DNA from: Serratia plymuthica
Lineage (GTDB): Bacteria; Pseudomonadota; Gammaproteobacteria; Enterobacterales; Enterobacteriaceae
Length of the DNA: 64,000 nucleotides
Direction of reading: 5' to 3'
NCBI RefSeq assembly: GCF_018336935.1
Contig: NZ_CP068771.1
Coordinates: 4,464,001-4,528,000, forward strand
Within the stretch, counting starts at the first letter, position 1. Every line of letters begins with the position of its first letter. The notes beneath the pieces were generated by a model. The model had not been told where the DNA came from and made no database searches. It saw only the letters and a program-made list of their open reading frames with translations. Both the position numbers and the translations under genes were made by a program. Positions 9,195 to 18,140 of the stretch are shown piece by piece.

Positions 9195-10004
9195 ATGTCT
9201 GCAGAACAGTCAGTATTAAATCAGAATGCCGAACCGGATTGGAAAAATTACGACGATTTTGCCCGTGGCATCGACACCAACCGCCTGCCGGGCACCCAAG
9301 ACTGGCGGGGCAAGACGTTACAGATTGTCTTTGAGGGCGGGGTGGAGATGACGCTGCGTTTCAGCGTCGATCGGCAGCGGTTGCTGTGGGCGTTGCAAGG
9401 GGAGAGCGGTGACGATGTTTATGAAGAAGTGCGTACTTCTCCCTCGCGCTATTTCTTCAACATCTTGTTGCAATCACCGGGCAACGAATGCCTGACGCTG
9501 GTGCTTAATGGCGAAAGCGGCAGGGTACTGATGGTGCGCAGCACGCTGTTGCCTGAGCAACAGACAGAAAAAGGCTCGCGGCTAAGCCAAACGTTTATGG
9601 TTGGCCAAATCCTGGACACAGCGCCGGGCGGCATTGTTCCCCATCTTACCCGTGAGCTGCTCGGCTACCGTACATTGAATATTTACAGTCCTAATCATTA
9701 TTACGAGCATTTTTACGTCAATACTGAGCGCTATGCCTGGCAAAACCTGCGCGGCGAGCAGTTCGGCCATGGCGATATGGACTATGCCACCTACTACAAG
9801 TTTGAGGACGAGATGTTTCTGTTCACCTTCCGGGAAAAGATCATCCCGGTTTGTTCCGTGTTCTTCTTTGATTTTATCCTTGGCCGTTGCACTGGGATAT
9901 TTCTTGGCCTGGATGTTGCCGGCAAGGTACTGGTGTCACCTGCCGGCGCATTTATTCACAAAATGAGCTACAACCCCTATCCCGACGGAGTACAGCCGCT
10001 GTAA
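9195..10004 (+). CDS. MoaF-like protein
   Basis: A 269-residue soluble protein that I recognise as related to MoaF, known from the monoamine regulon of Klebsiella and annotated as molybdenum cofactor biosynthesis F family. Both halves of the family are present: an N-terminal part with WRGKTLQIVFEGGVEMTL, and a C-terminal part with YYKFEDEMFLFTFREKI and a repeated beta-sheet pattern. The start at 9195 follows a strong AGGAGAG ribosome site and is preferred over an in-frame ATG at 9150 inside the MFS gene. Biochemical function is not established. The stop codon abuts that of the convergent lldD gene. Confidence 0.65.
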   Translation: MSAEQSVLNQNAEPDWKNYDDFARGIDTNRLPGTQDWRGKTLQIVFEGGVEMTLRFSVDRQRLLWALQGESGDDVYEEVRTSPSRYFFNILLQSPGNECLTLVLNGESGRVLMVRSTLLPEQQTEKGSRLSQTFMVGQILDTAPGGIVPHLTRELLGYRTLNIYSPNHYYEHFYVNTERYAWQNLRGEQFGHGDMDYATYYKFEDEMFLFTFREKIIPVCSVFFFDFILGRCTGIFLGLDVAGKVLVSPAGAFIHKMSYNPYPDGVQPL

Positions 10005-11144
10005 TCAGCGCCCGGCCACCAGCGATCCGGCGCCGATCTCCGCAATGGTTTTCGCGCCGGTGAGCGTCATGGCGACGCGCATTTCCTTGTCGATCAGTTC
10101 CAGCAGATTGCTGACGCCGGCACCGCCGGCGGCGGCCAGCGCATAGACGAAGGCGCGACCCAGCAGCACGCTGTCGGCGCCGAGAGCTATCATGCGCACC
10201 ACGTCCAGACCGCTGCGGATACCGGAATCGGCCAGCAGGGTAATCTCCCCTTTCACCGCATCGGCGATCGCCGGCAGGGCGCGTGCTGTCGACAGCACGC
10301 CGTCCAACTGGCGGCCGCCGTGATTGGAAACGATGATGCCGTCGGCACCGAAGCGCACCGCATCTTTGGCGTCCTCCGGATCGAGAATGCCTTTGATGAT
10401 CATCGGTCCCTCCCAGAATTCGCGGATCCATTCCAGGTCCTTCCAGGAGATGGAGGGATCGAAGTTCGTCCCCAGCCAGCCGATGTAATCCTCCAGGCTG
10501 GTGGGCTGGCCGCGATAGGCCGATACGTTGCCCAGATCGTGCGGTTTGCCGCGCAGGCCGACGTCCCAGGCCCATTGCGGATGAGTAAATGCCTGCAACA
10601 TGCGGCGCAGGGCGGCGTTAGGGCCGCTCATGCCGGAATGGGCGTCACGGTAGCGTGCGCCTGGCACCGGCATGTCGACGGTGAACACCAGCGTTTTCAC
10701 GCCGGCGGCTTTGGCCCGCTCCAGCGCGTTGCGCATGAAACCCCGGTCTTTCAACACGTATAGCTGGAACCACATCGGCCGATCGATCGCCGGCGCCACT
10801 TCTTCGATCGGGCAGACCGAGACGGTGGAAAGGGTAAAAGGAATGCCTTTCTGCGCCGCGGCGCGGGCGGCCTGCACCTCGCCGCGACGGGCATACATGC
10901 CGGTTAACCCGACGGGCCCCAGTATTACCGGCATCGCCAGCTTTTCGCCGAACAGGCTGGTTTCCAGACTAAGATCCGACATATTGCGCAGCACGCGCTG
11001 GCGCAGGGCAATGTTAGCCAGATCCTCGGTATTACGCCGTAGCGTATGTTCGGCGTAAGCTCCGCCGTCAATATAGTGGAACAGAAAAGGGGGGAGCTTG
11101 GCCTGTGCAGCGGCCCGGTAATCGGTTGACGCGGAAATAATCAT
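10005..11144 (-). CDS. lldD: FMN-dependent L-lactate dehydrogenase LldD
   Basis: A 379-residue alpha-hydroxy-acid dehydrogenase matching E. coli LldD nearly end to end. Conserved features are the FHYIDGGAY start, the [15 protein letters not shown] segment, the active-site block [13 protein letters not shown] with catalytic His and Arg, and the FMN phosphate segment [20 protein letters not shown]. It oxidises L-lactate to pyruvate at the inner membrane and feeds electrons to quinone. The ATG at 11144 begins the conserved MIISA sequence and follows a GAGAG ribosome site. The lldP permease and lldR regulator that accompany it in E. coli are absent here. Confidence 0.93.
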   Translation of the reverse strand: MIISASTDYRAAAQAKLPPFLFHYIDGGAYAEHTLRRNTEDLANIALRQRVLRNMSDLSLETSLFGEKLAMPVILGPVGLTGMYARRGEVQAARAAAQKGIPFTLSTVSVCPIEEVAPAIDRPMWFQLYVLKDRGFMRNALERAKAAGVKTLVFTVDMPVPGARYRDAHSGMSGPNAALRRMLQAFTHPQWAWDVGLRGKPHDLGNVSAYRGQPTSLEDYIGWLGTNFDPSISWKDLEWIREFWEGPMIIKGILDPEDAKDAVRFGADGIIVSNHGGRQLDGVLSTARALPAIADAVKGEITLLADSGIRSGLDVVRMIALGADSVLLGRAFVYALAAAGGAGVSNLLELIDKEMRVAMTLTGAKTIAEIGAGSLVAGR

Positions 11145-11476
11145 TTTTTGCTCTCTATAATGGTCGCCGGAGATCGAAGCGCGTGTGCGCCGATACCGAT
11201 TATAAATGTAGCGAAAAGGTGAATAACCAGAGTGAAGCATTCTAGGCATAACAGGCGGCGCTATACCACGCTGCTTTTTATGGTTCTTATCGACACGACT
11301 GTTTAATACCTGGGCATTATAAGAGAGTTTATTTTTTTATTTATTTAAATCAATTGATTATGATTTTTGTCGACGATGGGGAACAAGAGAAAACCCATTA
11401 GGTGAAAACAGGCCATGGATTATTTCCAAATATGACTTAATCGCCGTCGTGGCCCGCCAAAATAATGTGATCGGGT
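11145..11476. other. intergenic region upstream of lldD
   Basis: 332-bp gap between two genes on the minus strand. It should hold the lldD promoter; an AT-rich block at 11325-11365 is visible. No gene, RNA or clear operator could be supported. Confidence 0.4.
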
Positions 11477-12397
11477 TCAAAAGTAATGACTGATATTTTG
11501 GTAGGAACCGATGATATGCTCGATCAGCAGACGGGTTTTCAAGGGTAAATTGCGGGTATAAGGATAGACGGCGTAAACGCCCAATATCTTGCCGCAGTGG
11601 CCGGCCAGAATTTCCGTCAGCTTACCCTCCTGTAAATCCTCGTACACCATACAGCGCGGCACCATGGCGATGCCATGACCGCCGATGACCGCTTTGCGGA
11701 TCGCGCGGGCGTTATTGGCGGACAGGTTGCCATTGACCTGCAGTTCATAGATCTCGCCGCTATCCGGCTGTTTCATCAGCCAGTTATCGGTGCCGCTTTC
11801 CTGGTAGGTATAAGTCAGGCAATTATGATTGAGTAACGCCGCGGCGGAATCTGGCTGCGAATGTTGCTCAAGATAACCTGGCGAGCAGACGATCACCCAG
11901 CGAGAGTCGAGGATCGGCCGGGCTATCAGACTGGAGTTCGGCAGAGTGCCGGTACGGATTGCCAGATCCACGCCTTCCTCGACCAAATCGACAAAGCGGT
12001 TTTCCAGCCGCATTTCCACCTTCAGGCCTGGATGCTGCGCACAGAACTCCGCCACGCTTTCGCTCAGCAACAGTTCGCCCGAAATGGTCGGCACCGACAT
12101 ACGGATGGTGCCGGTCAGCTCTTCACTTTTTTCACTGATGGCGTATAGCGCATCCTGCACTTTGGCGCTGATGTCCTTGGCCTGCAGGTAGAGTGCCTGG
12201 CCACTTTCCGTGAGCGTCAGACTCCGGGTGGTGCGGTACAGCAAGCGTGCACCGAGGGACTTTTCCAAACGCCCGATGCGTTTGCTGACCACCGAACCGG
12301 TCACGCCGGCGGTTTCGGCGGCTTTGCTGAATGAGCCGCAGTCAACAATCAGGGCAAAGAGCAGCAGGTCATTGGCGTATTCGTGTGTGGCTAGCAT
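11477..12397 (-). CDS. LysR-family transcriptional regulator
   Basis: A 306-residue LysR protein with the helix-turn-helix GSFSKAAETAGVTGSVVSKRIGRLE and the LLYRTTRSLTLTESG wing of the DhcR/AaeR-like branch, followed by a ligand-binding domain. The start at 12397 follows an AGGA ribosome site; the longer open frame upstream is AT-rich and not LysR-like. It is divergent from the peptide biosynthesis operon that begins at 12825, so it is a plausible regulator of that operon, although the 427-bp gap is long for a simple divergent promoter. The effector is unknown. Confidence 0.85.
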   Translation of the reverse strand: MLATHEYANDLLLFALIVDCGSFSKAAETAGVTGSVVSKRIGRLEKSLGARLLYRTTRSLTLTESGQALYLQAKDISAKVQDALYAISEKSEELTGTIRMSVPTISGELLLSESVAEFCAQHPGLKVEMRLENRFVDLVEEGVDLAIRTGTLPNSSLIARPILDSRWVIVCSPGYLEQHSQPDSAAALLNHNCLTYTYQESGTDNWLMKQPDSGEIYELQVNGNLSANNARAIRKAVIGGHGIAMVPRCMVYEDLQEGKLTEILAGHCGKILGVYAVYPYTRNLPLKTRLLIEHIIGSYQNISHYF

Positions 12398-12824
12398 CAG
12401 CGTCCTGTATTGCAAAGGCCGGTTAAGCCCATCAGTGTAAATCCAGTTGGCCAGGAAGCAATCTTTTCGTCCGTTGGCACCAAGGTGGTAACTGGTAAGA
12501 TCTGATTTTTTCTGACTTTTAAAACGGCATATATGAGATATTTCCTTTCGCATAATTCGAGTGTTTACTGGGTTATATTTTAATTCTTAATTTTAATGGG
12601 GGGAATTAATGGAATAATCTTACCTTTCTGACTGGAAGGTTCAACTAACGCTATGGATTAATGTAAATAATTGTATTGATCTATTTTTTTTAGATGGCTA
12701 TTCTTTTCAGGCGTTTTCATTGTTATTAATATTTACTGTCGTAATTTCCAATTTTAGAGTTGCTCTGTTTTTAATGCAGAGCACGTGTTGTGATTTTAAT
12801 TTTAATGTATATAAGGATATTGTA
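12398..12824. promoter_or_regulatory. AT-rich divergent promoter region of the peptide operon
   Basis: A 427-bp gap between the LysR gene and the precursor peptide. The sequence becomes strongly AT-rich from about 12550, unlike the flanking coding DNA, and ends in the AAGGAT ribosome site of the peptide gene. Promoter elements must lie here, but no single -10/-35 pair stands out enough to call. Confidence 0.45.
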
Positions 12825-13028
12825 ATGAAAAAGATCAATCTGTCTGAAGCAGGAAAAATTGTCGGTGGTACTTTTGCTTGCTCCCGGAATTTTGAGTGGG
12901 TGGGTTCTGGCAGCAGCAAAACCTGTAATCTGGTAACCGTCTGTGCTGATAAATTCGGTAATGTGAAAAAAACCTACCGTTCAGCCCCCGTCGGCAGCTG
13001 CACTCCATTGGCTGTGACCCCTAACTGA
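12825..13028 (+). CDS. double-glycine precursor peptide, microcin-like
   Basis: A 67-residue peptide starting at the ATG that follows an AAGGAT ribosome site by 8 bases; an in-frame ATG at 12720 has no such site. The first 15 residues (MKKINLSEAGKIVGG) form a classical double-glycine leader cleaved by C39 peptidases. The predicted 52-residue core has four cysteines (19, 34, 40, 59), enough for two disulfides, plus aromatic residues, a GSGSS segment and a C-terminal TPN. It resembles the DUF4762 group of small enterobacterial peptides as I remember it, which should be checked. It opens an operon with a C39 exporter, an oxidoreductase, an acyltransferase and an ACP, so a secreted and modified peptide is likely. 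Its activity is unknown. Confidence 0.8.
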   Translation: MKKINLSEAGKIVGGTFACSRNFEWVGSGSSKTCNLVTVCADKFGNVKKTYRSAPVGSCTPLAVTPN

Positions 13029-13064
13029 GATGGGCTAAACACCCGTTTTTAGGTTAACAGTTAT

Positions 13065-13098
13065 CAAGCGGGGCGGTGCTGGTCGCCGCCCCGCCTTG
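13065..13098 (+). terminator. attenuator-like hairpin after the peptide gene
   Basis: A strong GC-rich hairpin (arms 13065-13076 CAAGCGGGGCGG and 13086-13098, one bulge, 9-base loop) sits 37 bases after the peptide stop codon. There is no T tract. Such hairpins often stabilise the short 5' transcript and reduce downstream expression, so the structural peptide is made in excess of the processing machinery. Confidence 0.6.
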
Positions 13099-13212
13099 AA
13101 TTCGATGGAACTTCACTGTGCCTACACGTTCGTCGTTCCTCCCGATATTAACTCCCCGGTAATCATGTCCGCCTGACTGGCGAGAATGTTGGTCCGTTCG
13201 CAGGATGCGCTC

Positions 13213-13878
13213 ATGTATAAACGCCTGTTATTACTTGTCAGTTATACACTTTTTATTATCGTTGCGGCTTGCTTTTGTACCTCGGCATATTTTTATCATT
13301 ACGTCATTCCTCAACCCGAAGAGAAAACGCTGAGCTTTATCTCGCCTGAAAAAGTAATAGGTAGCCCGCTGAAAGACGACAATGTCATTGTCGAAATATT
13401 TTCTTATGGTTGTCATTATTGCGAGACGAATGAGGCGAATATTGCCGGGTTGGGAAAAGCGCTGCCCGCCGGTGCCAGGCTGATACAGTTGCATATCAAT
13501 AATGAGGATCAAGCCGGTCTGGCGGCGTTTGCCCCCTTGTTTGCCACTCTGACGGTTATGGGGATTGAGGCGCAGCACCGTTCCGCCGCCTACCAGGCAA
13601 TCATCGAAGAAAACAATAATCTGGCGGATAAAAACTACCTCAACCGCTGGCTGAAGGCCAATGGCATCGATCAGGCCGAATATGATAAAGCCCATGATTC
13701 AGAACAGGTAAAGGCGCTGCTGGCGTACCTGACCTCGGTGAGTCGCTATTACCAGGTTAACGCTACCCCCAGCTTTATTGTCAACAGGAAGTGGTTGGCG
13801 GTGCAGGATCGTGAGTTCCCGGCTTTTAACAAGCAACTGCTGTCCCTGTTGCAGCACGATAAGCCGCTGGAGCCCTGA
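13213..13878 (+). CDS. membrane-anchored DsbA-like thiol oxidoreductase
   Basis: A 221-residue protein with one N-terminal membrane anchor (about residues 5-28) and a periplasmic thioredoxin-fold domain. The active-site CHYC is at 67-70 and the cis-proline loop ATPSF at 184-188, with a helical insertion between, as in DsbA. The start at 13213 follows an AGGAT site and is preferred over 13186. Its position after a four-cysteine peptide suggests that it forms the disulfides of the exported core. The stop overlaps the next start (TGATG), so it is translationally coupled to the acyltransferase. Confidence 0.82.
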   Translation: MYKRLLLLVSYTLFIIVAACFCTSAYFYHYVIPQPEEKTLSFISPEKVIGSPLKDDNVIVEIFSYGCHYCETNEANIAGLGKALPAGARLIQLHINNEDQAGLAAFAPLFATLTVMGIEAQHRSAAYQAIIEENNNLADKNYLNRWLKANGIDQAEYDKAHDSEQVKALLAYLTSVSRYYQVNATPSFIVNRKWLAVQDREFPAFNKQLLSLLQHDKPLEP

Positions 13879-14828
13879 TGCGCCTGTTTTCGGTCCGGGT
13901 GTATCTGGCGTGGAAAAACGCTCTCGACGGTATGGCTCGCTATACCCTGGCCGTGACCGGGCTGGGCGACAGACTGTCGTGCTTCCTACTGCGACATATC
14001 GACTACCGCCTTTGGTTAGGCGTTCGGCGTCGGCTGCACTGCCGCCGGCTATTGCCGCGCGGTTTGCGCAACCGAGGCGCAGTGGCCGCAGCGAATCGCT
14101 ACAGCTTGCTGGGAAGCCGCAATCCACAGGATTTTACGTGGTTGATGCAACGACGACGGTTACTGGATCTGGCCGCGGTGTATGCGCACAACGCCCAACT
14201 TTTGGGCCAGATCGCCCGGTGCTCAGCACAGCTCAATCGGGTGGTGGAGCCACTGCATCGGGCCGGCGACCCGGTGCTGCTGGCACCTATGCATACGGTT
14301 TCCGACGTGCTTGCCACGCTGGTCGGTGCAGGCGTCTATCCGGGACGGGCCACGGTGATTGTTTCGGGGGATGCGCAAGAGTATGTGCGGCAGGCACCGG
14401 CGCATCAATGGCAACAACACCTCGACTATTGCTCGATTCACGACGATCGGCGGCTGATTGCCGGCAAACTGGCGCAGGCCGTGCTGGAGGCTGCGGATCA
14501 CGGGCGCAATATCATTCTGTTCCCGGATATCACGCCGGATTACACCCTGCACGGCAATAAGGATCCGTCGGCCAAACAGGCGTGCCCTTTGTTCGAACGT
14601 CCGGCGCAGTTGCACAGCGGCATTGTCCGTCTGTCGCGTGCGTTGCGGGCGCAGGTGGTGTTTTATTCGCTGTATTACGACCACGGGGTCCACATTCATA
14701 TCGATGAACCGGTCTCTGCGGAAAATGTCAGTCACGCTTTGCCAGGGATAGTTGAACGCGCAATGGTTCGCCACGCGGACGACTGGTTGTTATGGCATTC
14801 ACATTCATTGTTTTTTATTAATGAATAA
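13878..14828 (+). CDS. LpxL/HtrB-like acyltransferase
   Basis: A 316-residue protein resembling the lipid A late acyltransferases (LpxL/LpxM): a hydrophobic, Arg-rich N-terminus, a central LLAPMHTVSDVL block, then ILFPDITPDY, an SAKQACPLFERPAQLHSG segment and a C-terminal DDWLLWHSHS like the WMW-HRRF end of LpxL. The family moves acyl chains from acyl-ACP onto sugar-lipid or other acceptors at the inner membrane. The expected HX4(D/E) dyad is altered: His139 is followed by Asp at +4, not +5, so activity or acceptor may differ. It lies in the same operon as an ACP and a ketosynthase. The acceptor could be the peptide or an envelope lipid; this is inference. Confidence 0.72.
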   Translation: MRLFSVRVYLAWKNALDGMARYTLAVTGLGDRLSCFLLRHIDYRLWLGVRRRLHCRRLLPRGLRNRGAVAAANRYSLLGSRNPQDFTWLMQRRRLLDLAAVYAHNAQLLGQIARCSAQLNRVVEPLHRAGDPVLLAPMHTVSDVLATLVGAGVYPGRATVIVSGDAQEYVRQAPAHQWQQHLDYCSIHDDRRLIAGKLAQAVLEAADHGRNIILFPDITPDYTLHGNKDPSAKQACPLFERPAQLHSGIVRLSRALRAQVVFYSLYYDHGVHIHIDEPVSAENVSHALPGIVERAMVRHADDWLLWHSHSLFFINE

Positions 14829-14848
14829 GTCAGGGATGTAGAAAAAGC

Positions 14849-16975
14849 ATGGGAAATATTATTCCAACGCCGGTCTTTCAAAGTGAAATCAACGAGTGCG
14901 GATTGGCCTGCATCGCTATGTTGGCGGAAACCCAAGGGATCAGCGCGCCACTGACGGAGCTGCGGGATCGTTATCCGGCTTCTCAGCACGGTACTTCGCT
15001 GGCGGCGCTGTGCGAAATTCTGTCGGAGCTGACCGTGCCCACCTATCCGGTCGCGTTTGAGCATCAGGATCTGGCGGCGTTGCCTTTGCCGGCGATCCTG
15101 CATTACGGTGCCGGTCACTATGTGCTGCTGGCTTATCGGCAGGGCGACTATGTGTGCGTAATGAATCCGGCGCTGGGTCAGCAACTTTTGCCGTTCGATG
15201 CTTTGAAAGCGGAAATCAGCGGATACGCGCTGGTGTTGGATCGCGATAACGCGCCGGTCGCCGCTACCCACGTCAAGCGGAGCGGGCGTTGGCACATTTT
15301 TTCCAGCCTGAGCATGAAAGATACCGCCGCTATCGCCGGCATTTACCGTCTGGCGGCAATGACGTTCTTTATCTCGCTGACGTTATTCATCATGCCGGTG
15401 ATGGTTGGCAATGCGGTTAATCAGGTATTTTCCACTGCGGGAGAAACGGACTTCCCCTATTTCTATTATCTGCTGGCGTTCGTAGTTTCCACCGTTCTGG
15501 CGCTGGCGGCTCGGATGGTTATCGAGCGTTTCATCAAGAATTTCGTGCTGTTGCACAGTGCGGCCGGTTTCTCCCGTTTACTTGATAATTCATTGAATTT
15601 CTTTAATAAACGCGCTCCTGGCGAAATTTTTAGCCGTTTTGTCAGTTGGCAAATGGCCGCCGGGCAAAAGATAGAGCTGGATAACAGCCTGCGCACCGAC
15701 TGGATTATCGGTGCGATTGCGCTGGTGGCGATGTGTTATCTGAACCCGATGTTGGCACTGGTTCCGGTGGCCGGCATGTTGCTAATGGGCATGGTCAGCA
15801 TCTGGGCCGTTTATCGCGATCGTCACTATACCCAGCAGTTACAGGGGAAAGGCGCAGCGCAAAATGACTTTATTCTGGAGACCATCCAGGGGTTTTCAAC
15901 CATCAAATCCGCCGGGCTTGCCGGCCAGCGGCGAGAAGGATTCGCCGCTCACGCCCTTTCACTGTTTACCTGTCTGCAGCGGCAAAAGGTCTATGAACAG
16001 GTGAAAGGCAGTATTTACCAACTGATCGGCAGCCTGGAGATGGTGCTTTTCATGCTGTTGGCACTGCCGCTGCTGAAAAGTGGTGCGCTTGGCCTGGGGG
16101 CGTTTTTTGCCTACAGCTTTATCCGTGAGATTTTCACTTCTTATACCAGCAAGATCTTTTTTTCCGTCCTGCACAAAAACCAACTGCATGTAATCGATGA
16201 GCGTGCGCGCGATCTGTTCCCCACGCCCCCCGCCGGCGCAGGACGCAGTACCTGCCAGTTAAAGGATTTTAACGCCCGGCTGCGCTACAGCTCGCTGACC
16301 TTCGCCTATGATGCCGGCCAGCCGGTTCTGCGCGATATGTCGTTGGCGTTGACGCGCGGGGAGTGTATCGCCATTACCGGCGGTTCCGGTGCCGGCAAGA
16401 GCACTTTGCTGAAAGTCATTTCCTGCTTGCTGACGCCGCAGCAGGGTCAGATGGAGTTGGATGGTCAGCCGATAGAGAGCAGTGCGGCGCAGGGATTGTT
16501 TTTCCTGCAAAGCCAGGAGGATATTTTATTCAACGCCTCGGTGCTGCAGAACATTACGTTGTTTGCGCCATCGGTCCCGGGCCAGTTGGTTCGAGTAGAG
16601 CAGGTGCTGCGCGTGCTGGGTTTGGCTGCGGCGGTAGCGAAGCTGCCGGGAGGCGTGAATGCACTGGTGCGCGAGAGCCATGCCGGTTTGTCGCTGGGGC
16701 AGAGGCAGCGTCTGCTGTTGGCGCGGGCGATGTACAGCAATAACCCGGTACTGGTACTGGACGAACCGACGGCGAATCTGGATGAAGAGACTGCCAGCCA
16801 GGTGGTGGCTGCCTTGCTGGCGCATTGTCGGGAGCATTGCAAGACGCTGATCACCGTGACCCATAATCGGCGGTTGCTCCCTTTGTTTGATCGGGTTTTG
16901 CACATGACTGAGGGGCGATTGGAAGCCGTGGCTTGTGCTGAGGCGGCGTTGAAGCATCATGCGGCGGTTGAGTAA
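14849..16975 (+). CDS. peptidase C39-containing bacteriocin ABC exporter
   Basis: A 708-residue exporter in three parts. An N-terminal C39 peptidase (about 1-130) has the QSEINECGLAC motif with catalytic Cys17 and His90 (GAGHYVLL); the third position, normally Asp, is Asn106 (MNPALG). A six-helix permease spans about 165-450. The ATPase has Walker A GGSGAGKST, a signature LSLGQRQR that departs from LSGGQ, and Walker B VLVLDEPTANLD. These proteins cleave double-glycine leaders and export the core through the inner membrane. The nearby double-glycine peptide is the obvious substrate. The family's usual CvaA-like adaptor is absent; the next genes encode MacAB-type parts instead. Confidence 0.9.
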   Translation: MGNIIPTPVFQSEINECGLACIAMLAETQGISAPLTELRDRYPASQHGTSLAALCEILSELTVPTYPVAFEHQDLAALPLPAILHYGAGHYVLLAYRQGDYVCVMNPALGQQLLPFDALKAEISGYALVLDRDNAPVAATHVKRSGRWHIFSSLSMKDTAAIAGIYRLAAMTFFISLTLFIMPVMVGNAVNQVFSTAGETDFPYFYYLLAFVVSTVLALAARMVIERFIKNFVLLHSAAGFSRLLDNSLNFFNKRAPGEIFSRFVSWQMAAGQKIELDNSLRTDWIIGAIALVAMCYLNPMLALVPVAGMLLMGMVSIWAVYRDRHYTQQLQGKGAAQNDFILETIQGFSTIKSAGLAGQRREGFAAHALSLFTCLQRQKVYEQVKGSIYQLIGSLEMVLFMLLALPLLKSGALGLGAFFAYSFIREIFTSYTSKIFFSVLHKNQLHVIDERARDLFPTPPAGAGRSTCQLKDFNARLRYSSLTFAYDAGQPVLRDMSLALTRGECIAITGGSGAGKSTLLKVISCLLTPQQGQMELDGQPIESSAAQGLFFLQSQEDILFNASVLQNITLFAPSVPGQLVRVEQVLRVLGLAAAVAKLPGGVNALVRESHAGLSLGQRQRLLLARAMYSNNPVLVLDEPTANLDEETASQVVAALLAHCREHCKTLITVTHNRRLLPLFDRVLHMTEGRLEAVACAEAALKHHAAVE

Positions 16976-16976
16976 G

Positions 16977-18140
16977 ATGCCGCGGAAAAAAACGGTTGTG
17001 CGTCTGGTTATTGCGATAGCCATTTTGGTACCGATTGCCGGAATGTTGGCGCTGCTCAGCCGGCCGACTGCGGTCGAGCTGCCGGCTGCGGTACGCATCG
17101 ATCGCGGCGACATAGAGAAAAACGTATTGGCCACCGGCATTTTGAAACCGGTTCAGCAGGTCAACGTCGGCGCACAGGTTAATGGGCAGTTGAAAAAACT
17201 GTATGTCAAACAAGGCGATCGCGTTGTTCAGGGGCAGTTGCTGGCTGAAATAGATCCGACCTTGCAGCATAACGAACTCCGTAAATCACAAGCTGAGCTG
17301 CAAAGCGCGCAGGCGCAGAAACTGGCGAGCGAGGCGCAACTGACGCAGTATCGGCTGGAATTGATACGCCAGACCGCGCTGCATCGCGATCGCGCCGGGG
17401 TGCCCAGCGATTTGGAGAAGGCCAGAGCGCAGCGGGATGCTCAACTGGCTCAACTCAAGGTGAATGAGGCGCAAATCATCCAGGCGGAAATGGCGCTGGA
17501 AACCGCCAAGGCCAACCTGGCCTTCACTCGCATCGTGGCACCGATTGACGGAGAAGTGCTGGGCATAGTGACTCAGGAAGGGCAAACCATCGTGTCTTCG
17601 CAGAGTGCGCCGACCATTTTGGTACTGGCCAACGTAGATACCATGATGGTGCATACGCGAATATCGGAAACCGACATCCTTAAGGTGCGTACCGGGCAGC
17701 CGCTGTGGTTCTACGTTGCGGCCGATCCCAAACGGCGCTTTGACAGTGCCATGGGGGTTATACAGCAGGCGCCGGCCGAAGCGCTGGAGGCGGATCCTCT
17801 GGGCAGAAATCTGAGCCAACAGGCGTCGGCAGTGTATTACAACGGCGTTTTTGCCATCGCCAATGGCGATCGTCGGCTACGCACCGCCATGACGGCGCAG
17901 GTGTTTATTATTACCGACCGTGCAACGGGCGTCGTGCGGGTGCCGATGGCGGCGCTTGGCGAACCGCAGGGAACCGATCGGTATTTGGTACAGGTACGGC
18001 AGGGAAAGCAGGTTCTGGCGCGTCGGGTGCTCATTGGTATTCACGATCGTCGTTACGCTGAAGTTGTGCAGGGCCTGAGCGAAGGGGAGTGGGTGCTGCT
18101 GGCGCCGCAGGCAGATGCGGGGGAGAACCATGACCACTAA
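16977..18140 (+). CDS. MacA-like periplasmic adaptor protein
   Basis: A 387-residue membrane fusion protein with one N-terminal membrane segment (RLVIAIAILVPIAGMLALL). Then come beta-barrel and lipoyl halves (NVLATGILKPVQQVNVGAQVNGQL), an alpha-helical hairpin (about 100-170), and the second lipoyl half TRIVAPIDGEVLGI. The order and motifs match E. coli MacA closely. It links MacB-type ABC permeases to an outer-membrane channel and stimulates the ATPase. The start at 16977 is chosen because the MacA-like sequence begins there; an in-frame ATG at 16959 lies inside the previous gene. The end overlaps the macB-like gene by 11 bases. Confidence 0.88.
   Translation: MPRKKTVVRLVIAIAILVPIAGMLALLSRPTAVELPAAVRIDRGDIEKNVLATGILKPVQQVNVGAQVNGQLKKLYVKQGDRVVQGQLLAEIDPTLQHNELRKSQAELQSAQAQKLASEAQLTQYRLELIRQTALHRDRAGVPSDLEKARAQRDAQLAQLKVNEAQIIQAEMALETAKANLAFTRIVAPIDGEVLGIVTQEGQTIVSSQSAPTILVLANVDTMMVHTRISETDILKVRTGQPLWFYVAADPKRRFDSAMGVIQQAPAEALEADPLGRNLSQQASAVYYNGVFAIANGDRRLRTAMTAQVFIITDRATGVVRVPMAALGEPQGTDRYLVQVRQGKQVLARRVLIGIHDRRYAEVVQGLSEGEWVLLAPQADAGENHDH

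Noticed and set aside
14223..14774. Long open frame antisense to the acyltransferase gene
   Set aside because: It is a shadow of the coding frame on the other strand and shows no family features; the same holds for other long antisense frames, for example 2015-2572, 5900-6367, 20248-20991 and 27675-28415.
16959..16976. Earlier ATG for the MacA-like gene
   Set aside because: It lies inside the C39 gene without a ribosome site, and the MacA-like sequence starts with the next Met at 16977.
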